Assembly (NCBI GenBank): GCA_964541895.1
Contig: CAZISM010000018.1
Span: 1-62,912, forward strand
DNA length: 62,912 nucleotides
Origin: CAZISM01 sp964541895
GTDB lineage: Bacteria > Zhuqueibacterota > Zhuqueibacteria > Residuimicrobiales > Residuimicrobiaceae
Reading direction: 5' to 3'
In this document: piece after piece, positions 53,188 through 60,615 of the stretch
How the letters are laid out: each line of letters starts with the position of its first letter
Position numbering within the stretch: position 1 is the stretch's first letter
Made by a program: the position numbers and the translations under genes
Notes under the pieces: model-generated
What the model saw: only the letters and a program-made list of their open reading frames with translations
Told to the model about the DNA's origin: nothing
Database searches by the model: none

Positions 53188-55287
53188 ATGGCTAAAATCC
53201 GAAAAACATTTTTCTGCTCCCGGGTGCTGCTATTAGCAGGCATGACTTGCTTTGCCACGCAATCACCAGCTCAGAAAAACAGCACCTATCTGAATACCGT
53301 GCTCTATGGCGCGTCCTACTATCAGGAATATATGCCTTACGAGAGGCTGGAGCAGGATGTCAAAATGATGGAAGAAGCAGGCATCTCGGTGGTTCGGCTA
53401 AGCGAATCGGTCTGGGGCCGCTGGGAACCGCAGGACGGTGTTTTTGAATTCGCCTGGATGGATCGCATCATGGATCGATTGCACAAGGCCAATATTAAAG
53501 TCATCTTTGGTACGCCTACATACTCCATACCGGTCTGGTTGTACCACAAGCATCCGGAAATTTTGCTGACTAAACTGGGGCAAGTCAAAGGCTATTATGG
53601 ACCGCGGCAGAATATGGATATCACGCATCCGGCCTATCTGTTTCATGCCGAACGCATTATTCGCAAACTGCTGGAACATTACCGCAACCATCCTGCCATT
53701 ATCGGCTATCAAATTGACAACGAGACCAGTTCGTTCGGCACCGCCGGCCCCAACGTACAGAAAGGGTTTGTCGAGTATCTGAAAAACAAATTCAGATCTG
53801 TCAAAGAGCTCAACACACTATGGGGCTTGGGCTATTGGGGCCAGGCGGTACAGGACTGGAATGAATTTCCTCCCCGCGATCACATTCTCAATCCGGGGTA
53901 TAAACTAGAGTGGGAACGGTTTCAGCAACTCATCACGACCCGCTTCCTCAGCTGGCAAGCCGCCATCGTCAACGAATACAAGCGACCGGATCAATTTGTC
54001 ATCCACAATTTCGTGGGAGGCGCCCGCACTGATATCGATGAATTCGAAATCGCCAAATATCTCGACCTCACCGGAGTTAATCCCTATCATGAAGTTCAAG
54101 ATGGTCTGGACGGTCAGTCGATCGCTTTTAGCGGAGATTTGTGCCGCTCCTTAAAGAGGCAAAATTACCTGATCACCGAGACCAATGCCCAAACCACCGG
54201 TTGGGATTCCAAATGGCAACGGCCGCCTTATGACGGCCAGTTGCGATTGAATGTGTACAGTCACATCTCCAGCGGCGCCAATGCCGTGCTGTACTGGCAC
54301 TGGCATTCGTTACACTATGGTCAGGAGACCTACTGGAAGGGCGTGCTCAGCCACGATCTGGAGCCGAATCGTGCCTATGCTGAAGTGTGTCGCATCGGCA
54401 AGGAGTTGAAGCGGCTTGGACCCCGGCTGGCTAATTTCAGGCGGAACGCCCCCGTAGCTTTGTTGTTCAGTGTTGATTCCCATCATGGCATTCAGTTCAT
54501 GCCGTTCAGCGACACGAAGGATTATAAGAGCGTTCTTTTGCAGTTTCATAAACAGCTTTATCTGGCCAATGTGGGTGTGGATATCGTTTTTCCGCAAAGC
54601 GACATCGATTTCTTACAGTATAAAATGATCATTGCCCCGCTGCTTTATATCGCCAGCGATGCTCTGTTGGAAAAGCTGGCACGTTATGTGCAAAACGGCG
54701 GCCATCTGATCACCACCTTCAAGAGTGGGTTTTGCAACGAGTATTCCACCGTACGTTGGCAGCGCATGCCCGGACCCTTTCGCCAAGCCGCCGGCATCTC
54801 TTATCAGGAATTTTCCAGCCTGTCCGAAGATCTGGCGCTAAAGGAGGATCCGTATGGTGTGGGCGAGAAAAACAGAGTATCGACCTGGGCGGAATTGCTA
54901 ATACCGGAAGGCGCGAAAGCGCTGGCGTGGTACGATCATCCATTCTACGGAAAATTTCCGGCCATTACGCGCCATACCTATGGTAAAGGCTCTCTGACGT
55001 ATGAAGGCACTATTTTGTCGGATGACCTGCAGGGCAAGGTGGTTCAGGAAGTGCTGCAACTGGCAGGCATAGGGTCTGTCTCGGCATCCTTGCCGCCCTC
55101 CGTACGCCTTAAAGACGGCTGGAGCAATGCCGGCAAGCCTATGCGTTACTATTTGAACTATTCCGCTACAACACAAACATTGGTATACGACGGCGCGCCG
55201 GCCACAGAGTTGCTCAGCAATCGGAAAATAGGCCGCGGCGACTCGGTGGAAATTCAGCCCTGGGATGTGTTGATTGTGGAGGAATAA
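53188..55287 (+). CDS. GH42 beta-galactosidase, exported
   Basis: A 699-residue protein with a signal peptide (VLLLAGMTCFATQSPAQ). 'YGASYYQEYMPYERLEQDV' and 'VRLSESVWGRWEPQDG' are the N-terminal GH42 signatures. E179 in 'IGYQIDNETS' is the expected acid/base and E331 in 'NYLITETNAQ' the nucleophile; 'GANAVLYWHWHSLHYGQE' follows as in the family. The trimerisation domain ('FSVDSHHGIQFMP', 'YARYVQNGGHLITTF') and the C-terminal beta domain are complete. Most GH42 enzymes are cytoplasmic, so export is notable. The enzyme releases terminal beta-linked galactose (some members act on arabinosides or fucosides). It has its own terminator downstream. Confidence 0.92.
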   Translation: MAKIRKTFFCSRVLLLAGMTCFATQSPAQKNSTYLNTVLYGASYYQEYMPYERLEQDVKMMEEAGISVVRLSESVWGRWEPQDGVFEFAWMDRIMDRLHKANIKVIFGTPTYSIPVWLYHKHPEILLTKLGQVKGYYGPRQNMDITHPAYLFHAERIIRKLLEHYRNHPAIIGYQIDNETSSFGTAGPNVQKGFVEYLKNKFRSVKELNTLWGLGYWGQAVQDWNEFPPRDHILNPGYKLEWERFQQLITTRFLSWQAAIVNEYKRPDQFVIHNFVGGARTDIDEFEIAKYLDLTGVNPYHEVQDGLDGQSIAFSGDLCRSLKRQNYLITETNAQTTGWDSKWQRPPYDGQLRLNVYSHISSGANAVLYWHWHSLHYGQETYWKGVLSHDLEPNRAYAEVCRIGKELKRLGPRLANFRRNAPVALLFSVDSHHGIQFMPFSDTKDYKSVLLQFHKQLYLANVGVDIVFPQSDIDFLQYKMIIAPLLYIASDALLEKLARYVQNGGHLITTFKSGFCNEYSTVRWQRMPGPFRQAAGISYQEFSSLSEDLALKEDPYGVGEKNRVSTWAELLIPEGAKALAWYDHPFYGKFPAITRHTYGKGSLTYEGTILSDDLQGKVVQEVLQLAGIGSVSASLPPSVRLKDGWSNAGKPMRYYLNYSATTQTLVYDGAPATELLSNRKIGRGDSVEIQPWDVLIVEE

Positions 55288-55368
55288 AAAAATCTCTTGA
55301 AAATTCGCAAATTTTGACATAAATTGGAAAAAAGATCGGTCTAGCGATTCATTATCTGGGGAGATGAG

Positions 55369-55418
55369 CAGGGCATGGCATTTTTCGTACAGGAAGAGTG
55401 TAGTGCCCTGTTTTGTTT
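55369..55418 (+). terminator. Probable intrinsic terminator after the GH42 gene
   Basis: CAGGGCA (55369-55375) pairs with TGCCCTG (55404-55410), followed by TTTTGTTT (55411-55418). The 28-nt loop is long, which lowers confidence. It stands about 80 nt after the GH42 stop. The rest of 55288-55591 holds no gene I can support. Confidence 0.6.
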
Positions 55419-55591
55419 ATGAGCGGGCATGCCTCCTCTGGGCGTAGTGGTTGCAGAGTTTTTGCAAGATTGATGTTGGTCGCGCAGCGACCGTGCCTGG
55501 TCCAGGTGCCTGAATCAAATCCGCCGCGTCGCAACAGTTTGATAAACATAGAGATGCAGGTCAAGCCAGTGACCGCTCGAATGAAGGAATC

Positions 55592-56089
55592 ATGAATAAA
55601 TTAACTCTGCAAACCGATACTGTGCTTTCCGCATGCGCCATCCTGATCGCTTTTGTTTCCATTTGCGTCTCGGTCTGGGGGGGGATGGAGACGCGCAGAC
55701 ACAATCGCCTGTCGGTCCGGCCGAAATTGGAATTATCCTTTAATGCCGGCAAGGATCACTTTGGTTATAATGTGGTCAATAACGGTCTGGGTCCAGCTAT
55801 TATTACCGGCTTGACCATTCGACTGGATGGAATAGCGATACGTCACTCCGGTTTCAATGGATTCGATGATTTTCTGGAAAAAATGCAATTGCAGGGCAGG
55901 CTGTTGAAAAAAAGCGCGATCGATTCCGGCAGCACCCTGATCGCCGGCGGAAATGCAGCGATTTTTGTTTGCAGGTTTGAGGACAAGGACGATCGGGAAG
56001 CCATATTAAAAAATGTCTTTACCAGAGTATCGATTCAATTGAACTATGCCTCGATGTATGAAGAGCGGTTTTTATGCAGTATCCCCTGA
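55592..56089 (+). CDS. Membrane-anchored hypothetical protein
   Basis: A 165-residue protein with one N-terminal transmembrane helix ('VLSACAILIAFVSICVSVWGG'), a short basic segment (ETRRHNR) and then a beta-rich domain beginning 'SVRPKLELSF' with 'VVNNGLGPAIITGLTIRLDG'. This plan recurs in small hypothetical proteins of many bacteria in which the soluble part resembles an Ig-like fold. The positive charges after the helix suggest the domain is cytoplasmic. AAGGAA lies before the ATG. No link to glycan breakdown is evident. Confidence 0.65.
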   Translation: MNKLTLQTDTVLSACAILIAFVSICVSVWGGMETRRHNRLSVRPKLELSFNAGKDHFGYNVVNNGLGPAIITGLTIRLDGIAIRHSGFNGFDDFLEKMQLQGRLLKKSAIDSGSTLIAGGNAAIFVCRFEDKDDREAILKNVFTRVSIQLNYASMYEERFLCSIP

Positions 56090-56174
56090 CGACGTTGGCA
56101 TGGGATGCTTGTCAATCACTCAGTTCGGGATATAAATAAATGGCGCAGGTAATCTAAATTTCAGGAGGTGACCT

Positions 56175-56315
56175 ATGCTCGGCATGATGGAAGGAGTTAT
56201 GCTTCTGCTTGGTGTTGTTTCTACGGTATTCGCCTTTGTCGTTGTAATTTATTGCATCATCCTGTTCCGGCGGTTTGTCATCGCTGTTGAAAAAATAGCC
56301 GAAAAACAGGGATAG
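56175..56315 (+). CDS. 46-residue single-span membrane protein with strong ribosome site
   Basis: An AGGAGGTG (56163-56170) close to the ideal anti-Shine-Dalgarno match precedes ATG 56175. The peptide has a hydrophobic span of about 25 residues (VMLLLGVVSTVFAFVVVIY then CIILF) followed by RR and a charged tail ending EKIAEKQG. The ribosome site, hydrophobic pattern and basic flank argue for a real small membrane protein. I recognise no family. It lies 86 nt after the previous small membrane protein and just before the assembly gap. Confidence 0.6.
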   Translation: MLGMMEGVMLLLGVVSTVFAFVVVIYCIILFRRFVIAVEKIAEKQG

Positions 56316-56352
56316 GTCTCGATGCTGGCAAGCCGGGTTTTTCAACGTTGGC
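56316..56352. repeat. 37-bp direct repeat, left copy, abutting the assembly gap
   Basis: These 37 bp are identical to 56453-56489 on the other side of the N run. Identical contig ends at a gap are typical of an unresolved overlap, so this may be one sequence represented twice. Confidence 0.85.
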
Positions 56353-56452
56353 NNNNNNNNNNNNNNNNNNNNNNNNNNNNNNNNNNNNNNNNNNNNNNNN
56401 NNNNNNNNNNNNNNNNNNNNNNNNNNNNNNNNNNNNNNNNNNNNNNNNNNNN
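56353..56452. other. Assembly gap of exactly 100 N
   Basis: A run of exactly 100 N, the conventional filler for a scaffold gap of unknown size. The flanks are the same 37-bp sequence, so the real gap may be zero or negative, or may hide further copies of a repeat. Confidence 0.98.
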
Positions 56453-56579
56453 GTCTCGATGCTGGCAAGCCGGGTTTTTCAACGTTGGCCGCTAAAGTAC
56501 GTGGCGGCCAATCCTGGCTCGAGGCTGTTGAAACCGTACGAACCCCGGATGTTGCTGTGTTTTTTTCGGCAACTCCGGG
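56453..56579. repeat. Palindromic intergenic element including the right copy of the 37-bp repeat
   Basis: The second 37-bp copy (56453-56489) runs into nested inverted repeats. TTGGCCGC (56485-56492) pairs with GCGGCCAA (56504-56511), and outside it GGTTTTTCAAC (56473-56483) nearly pairs with GTTGAAACC (56527-56535). A second hairpin joins CCCGGA and GTTGC (56544-56555) with GCAAC and TCCGGG (56569-56579). It looks like an interspersed palindromic element. Confidence 0.6.
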
Positions 56580-56621
56580 TGTCTCGCTTTTACATTGTAT
56601 CTGAATGGAGCGATTGATGTG

Positions 56622-56642
56622 GCCGAAGCGTCTCGCTTCGGC
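56622..56642. repeat. Perfect 9-bp hairpin, possible terminator for the minus-strand gene
   Basis: GCCGAAGCG (56622-56630) and CGCTTCGGC (56634-56642) pair perfectly around a 3-nt loop. It lies about 118 nt beyond the stop of the minus-strand gene at 56760. No U-run is present in either direction, so a terminator role is uncertain. Confidence 0.5.
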
Positions 56643-56759
56643 AGCATGGTAAGATGCATCGCTCAACTCAGGCATCCGTCTGATGTGAAGCGTCCGGCGG
56701 CGTTAGGGCGCAATCCCTTGTTTTGCTCACCCGCGGCCTTTAACCTGGACCATCCCTGT

Positions 56760-58571
56760 CTATTCTTTTTTGACCGAATACAAAATGTCCATTGTATAAT
56801 TATGCGGTTTCAATCGCTTGTCTTTATTTTCAAGGCGCAGGCGCCGAACGTACAATTTGACGCTGAGCCGGTTTTCTGCTGCACAAATGGACATCTCTTC
56901 CAGCGGCATATGTTCCGGATTGGTGCTAGCATAATGGCGAATCAGCTTTTCAAATAACGGTTGCAAATCGACCTGCAGGCCAAGCGACGGTTTGTTCGGT
57001 TGATGAACTTTGATCGTTATGCTGTCCATGTCGTTATTGACCGCATAGGATAAGCCGGCCTCTTGCACCTCCCGCTCTGTGCCGCCGGATGAAACAAACT
57101 GCTCTGCCAGCATGCGATCATAACCGCCGATATGGATTACACTGCCGCTTTTACCCAGGAAGACGAACACATCGTCCTCCATTTGCCTGTTGCCGTGCCT
57201 ATACTCAATCCCTAAAAGAGCGACAACGTCCGCCGAATTTTTTCGGCTTGCCCGGGCTCCGGTTGAATCCCCAAGCCTTTCTGCAAACCAGGGTTGTATG
57301 CCGTCGTAGCCGTGCATGTCACGGAGATAGGAAATGATGGAACTGATTTGTACAGCGTCGTCGGCCGCAACAGGACTCGCCGCCTTGTGAATTTTTCCCT
57401 CCAGTAGTATGTTATGAGCTGTAAGCAATTTTTTCAGCCGGTCGATCTGACTTTTTTCCGATATGGAAAAAACACTCCATGGCCCAAAGCTGCCCAGCAG
57501 CGCCACGGTGCAAAGCAATCCTGGAATCACCTTGATGTTCCTGGCCTTGCTCAAAATGAAATACAAAGCCAGTGCGGCAATACAGGCGGCCAGAACGATG
57601 GCGAGATAACGCCCTTCGGTCACGCCATATTCCGAGATTCTCCGCCATACGGCTAACGGCAGCATGATGATGAGCGGAATCAGGATGACGAAAAACCACT
57701 GCCAGGCGAGACGAACCCATGTATACTCTTTCTGTTCGCGTACCGGATAGAGCAGTAGCAGAGAAAGGATGCCGGTGGCGGAAAATCCCAGGATCAGTTT
57801 GCTGACCCAGCCATTCGGCCAGCTCCAAAGCATGACAATTTTTCCCACATAGGCATACAGTATGAACAAATAGATGACTACCAGCGGTGTCAGAATATAC
57901 TGCACAAAAATCTTTAAACTTTTCGGATAGTCGGTCTCCTGTTCCAGATCGTTGAGGTTTTCCGGAACGCCGGCGAGAAAAAAAGTGGTATGGAACAGAC
58001 CGGCCATGATCAGCCAGAGCTCGGCATATCGCTTGGGTGGAATGCTTACACCGAACAGTTGATCCAGGGCGACCAGAGCCACGGCAAAACCGGCAAACAA
58101 TACGCCGGAATAGAAAACCGATGTCATTAGGCGATACAGGAGCGATTTGTTGTATTGCCAGAAACCATTCACTTCTCCGGCCGCGTAGTACGGTGCCACG
58201 GCAACCAGAAGATGCATGGCTATGCTGAGCAAGACCAGACGAATGACGTGCAGGGCCGGAGCGTCCAGGTCAGAGGGCGCCGAACAGCCGAATGCGATCA
58301 GCAGTAAAACGGACAGGATTTGGCTGGCTGCAATCGCCCAGGGCCGCCAGTGGCGTTTTTCTGCCACCAGAGCGATGCTTAACAATAATGGGATGCCCAG
58401 CACGGTGGCGAAAAGGATGTTCAAAAATGGCGTGGGGACGTAAGGAGTCTGCCGCTCGACGAGAAAGACGGCCGCCAGTGTCCCTGCGGCGGCGTTCACA
58501 ATCACGAGCGGAAAGCGCAGGACGGTTCGCCGTGTTTCCTGCCAGATGTGTAGGATGGATGGTAGTCGCAT
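56760..58571 (-). CDS. DUF4153-domain integral membrane protein
   Basis: A 603-residue protein; the start at 58571 is preceded on its strand by AGAGG. The N-terminus 'LRFPLVIVNAAAGTLAAVF' and about ten further hydrophobic segments up to residue 370 match DUF4153 proteins. About 230 hydrophilic residues follow ('KKLLTAHNILLEGKIHKAAS', 'IISYLRDMHGYDGIQPWF'), typical of the family's soluble C-terminal part. The function is unknown; the protein is widespread and seems unrelated to glycan use. It is transcribed toward the palindromic region and the assembly gap. Confidence 0.8.
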   Translation of the reverse strand: MRLPSILHIWQETRRTVLRFPLVIVNAAAGTLAAVFLVERQTPYVPTPFLNILFATVLGIPLLLSIALVAEKRHWRPWAIAASQILSVLLLIAFGCSAPSDLDAPALHVIRLVLLSIAMHLLVAVAPYYAAGEVNGFWQYNKSLLYRLMTSVFYSGVLFAGFAVALVALDQLFGVSIPPKRYAELWLIMAGLFHTTFFLAGVPENLNDLEQETDYPKSLKIFVQYILTPLVVIYLFILYAYVGKIVMLWSWPNGWVSKLILGFSATGILSLLLLYPVREQKEYTWVRLAWQWFFVILIPLIIMLPLAVWRRISEYGVTEGRYLAIVLAACIAALALYFILSKARNIKVIPGLLCTVALLGSFGPWSVFSISEKSQIDRLKKLLTAHNILLEGKIHKAASPVAADDAVQISSIISYLRDMHGYDGIQPWFAERLGDSTGARASRKNSADVVALLGIEYRHGNRQMEDDVFVFLGKSGSVIHIGGYDRMLAEQFVSSGGTEREVQEAGLSYAVNNDMDSITIKVHQPNKPSLGLQVDLQPLFEKLIRHYASTNPEHMPLEEMSICAAENRLSVKLYVRRLRLENKDKRLKPHNYTMDILYSVKKE

Positions 58572-58805
58572 GGTAAGCCTCTGTTCTAGCTGTTAGGGAT
58601 GTCAGCGGTGTTTGCCCCCGCATCGGTCATGCAGCGCCGCTCAAAGTGATCAGAGTTGCGAATGGTGCACGTGACAGAGATATGTACGACTAAATGCAAA
58701 TATAGTTCCATGACCGGCCAAGGTACACTCCGTGCATCTGGTCGCGGGCAAGGATCGCAGCCTGAAAAATTGGCCGGCCCATGGTCTCTGCGGCATGAAT
58801 GACTC

Positions 58806-60257
58806 TTACGCCGGCGACGCAGGCTCCGCTTTGAGCCTGTCCATGAATGCTTTGTTGACCGGATATTTCCAAAGTAAAAGTATGCCCGCAACTGCAAAGA
58901 ATATGCCGGAAAAAAATGTGGCTGCCGCCAGATTCCGGATGGCTTGTGGTGTCTGTTCCTGGCCGCCGGCGATAAAACCGACCCAGACCAGACAATGTCC
59001 TGCAATCAACAATCCGACCGAGTTGGCGAATTTCATCAAAAAGCTGAACATGGCCGAATAACTGCCGTCTTTGAGCACTCCGGTTTTGTGATAATTGATC
59101 TCTGCCGTATCGGCCACCATAGAGAATGTCAAGGGAGCGATTATTCCGTTACCCAGCCAATACAGGGAGTTAAACAGGATGAAGAGGACTTTGGCTATCG
59201 GCACCATCGTGTTTCCCACCACCAGCGATGCCGTTGGCGCCACCAAGCCGGTCACAAATATCAAGGCCAGCGCCAGATTGCCGATAATGGATATGGCGGA
59301 TCCGGTCATGACAGACTGTTTTTTATCCAGATGTCTGGCTACGACAGGCGAGATGGCGGAACCGATGGCAAATCCGAACATGGTGCCGCCGTGGGCGATG
59401 GTTTTTTCCACGGAGGTAAAATTCATGAGATAGATGTATAAATACATCTGCAGAGAGGCCACCAGGGTCATACCTTGTGCCAGCAGGCCATAGAACGCAT
59501 AAATGATCAACGAGTACTTGTCCTGGATGATCTCTTTGGTGTCGCGGAAGAAGGCGCCAAATCTTGATCCAATGGCTTCGCCACCACAGCCATCGCTGCG
59601 GTATTTCAGGGTGGTAAAGGTGACGAGGACGACAATGGCCAGTGTGGCGAAACTGAACGCCAGTCCCATATGTTCATAGTTGGCGACCACATTGGTGCTT
59701 TGTACCGTGCCGGTGTCTTTGAAAAAAAGAGTCCAGGCCAGCGCCGGCCCCAGCATATTAGCGATCATATTGGCCACGAAGCGGGCGCCCTGAAGTCGGG
59801 ACCGTTCGTGATAGTCGCAGCTGATCTCAAAGCCCAGCGCCAGATAAGGGATATAAAAGACGGTGACCGCGGTGCGGATGAGGATGTTGACGACCAGCAG
59901 GTACCAGAAGAGCAGGTTGGTTTTTACGATGGCGCCGGGGATGCTCCAGAGGAAATAGAATGTCAATGCCAGAAAAACACCGCCGATCAATATATAGGGG
60001 TGCCTGCGGCCAAATCGACTTTGAGTGCGGTCACTTATATACCCCATCACCGGATCGGTGATGGCGTCCCAAAACAGGGAAATGGACAACGCCAGTCCCG
60101 CCAGTTTGTGGTCCAATCCCAAAGCCTGCGTATAGAACAGCATGGAAAACGCCGCTATGCCGTTCATGGTCAGAGAAAAAGCGCCGTCGCCGGACGCATA
60201 GGCTACCAGATCGGCGGTCGGCGTCTTGCCTTCCTGTCCATTGCTCCTCAATGCCAT
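58806..60257 (-). CDS. GPH-family sugar symporter (MFS)
   Basis: Start at 60257 (MALRSNGQEG) with GGAG on the minus strand; ATG 60296 is an alternative with a non-hydrophobic extension. The 483-residue protein has about 12 membrane spans and the glycoside-pentoside-hexuronide signature: 'DAITDPVMGYISDRTQSRFGRRHPYILIG' in two parts (DAITDPVMGYISDRT, then SRFGRRHPYILIG), 'FYIPYLALGFEIS' and 'YHERSRLQGAR'. These carriers import glycosides or uronides with cations. The gene is divergent from a GH2 gene with about 360 nt between starts. The 234 nt between it and the DUF4153 gene hold nothing I can support. Confidence 0.87.
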   Translation of the reverse strand: MALRSNGQEGKTPTADLVAYASGDGAFSLTMNGIAAFSMLFYTQALGLDHKLAGLALSISLFWDAITDPVMGYISDRTQSRFGRRHPYILIGGVFLALTFYFLWSIPGAIVKTNLLFWYLLVVNILIRTAVTVFYIPYLALGFEISCDYHERSRLQGARFVANMIANMLGPALAWTLFFKDTGTVQSTNVVANYEHMGLAFSFATLAIVVLVTFTTLKYRSDGCGGEAIGSRFGAFFRDTKEIIQDKYSLIIYAFYGLLAQGMTLVASLQMYLYIYLMNFTSVEKTIAHGGTMFGFAIGSAISPVVARHLDKKQSVMTGSAISIIGNLALALIFVTGLVAPTASLVVGNTMVPIAKVLFILFNSLYWLGNGIIAPLTFSMVADTAEINYHKTGVLKDGSYSAMFSFLMKFANSVGLLIAGHCLVWVGFIAGGQEQTPQAIRNLAAATFFSGIFFAVAGILLLWKYPVNKAFMDRLKAEPASPA

Positions 60258-60286
60258 ATGTTCTCCATTCGGTTCCGTTGTTGCGA

Positions 60287-60315
60287 ACAATATCATTTTT
60301 TAAGGATTTTTACAA
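60287..60315 (-). promoter_or_regulatory. Promoter of the GPH transporter (divergent)
   Basis: Read on the minus strand, TTGTAA (60310-60315) and TATTGT (60287-60292) are separated by 17 nt. The -10 lies 30 nt before the ATG at 60257. It faces the plus-strand promoter at 60391, with about 75 nt between the two -35 boxes, where a shared operator could lie. Confidence 0.55.
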
Positions 60316-60390
60316 CACTTTTTTTGCCGGTCGGCAGAAGCCCTGCCGGCAGCCTGACCACCTGTATGGCACAGATTTGAAAACTTTTTC

Positions 60391-60419
60391 TTGTAAATTA
60401 ACCTGCTTTGGGATATACT
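60391..60419 (+). promoter_or_regulatory. Promoter of the GH2 gene
   Basis: TTGTAA (60391-60396) and TATACT (60414-60419) are 17 nt apart, and the -10 continues into TAGAG as at 25062. The start codon at 60616 is about 185 nt downstream, leaving a long leader without an evident gene. Confidence 0.6.
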
Positions 60420-60615
60420 TAGAGTACCGAATCCGATCTGATTTCCATGGTCTGAAAATGCCGGACCTGATAAATGTCCGACATTCGGTTCAAAAATTTA
60501 AACCGCTAGTAAACGCGAATGGATGCGAATGTACTTATTGGCGTTCATTCACGCCCTTGGGCGGTTCATGCCTTTTTCGCGTATTGGTTCCGGCTTATCC
60601 GGATTGGGAGGATCG

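Noticed and set aside
56154..56675. ORFs running through the N run on both strands
   Set aside because: They exist only because N codons contain no stop; the sequence in the gap is unknown.
58806..60380. Plus-strand ORFs opposite the GPH transporter (for example 59670-60380)
   Set aside because: Antisense to a clear 12-span transporter and without recognisable domains or ribosome sites.
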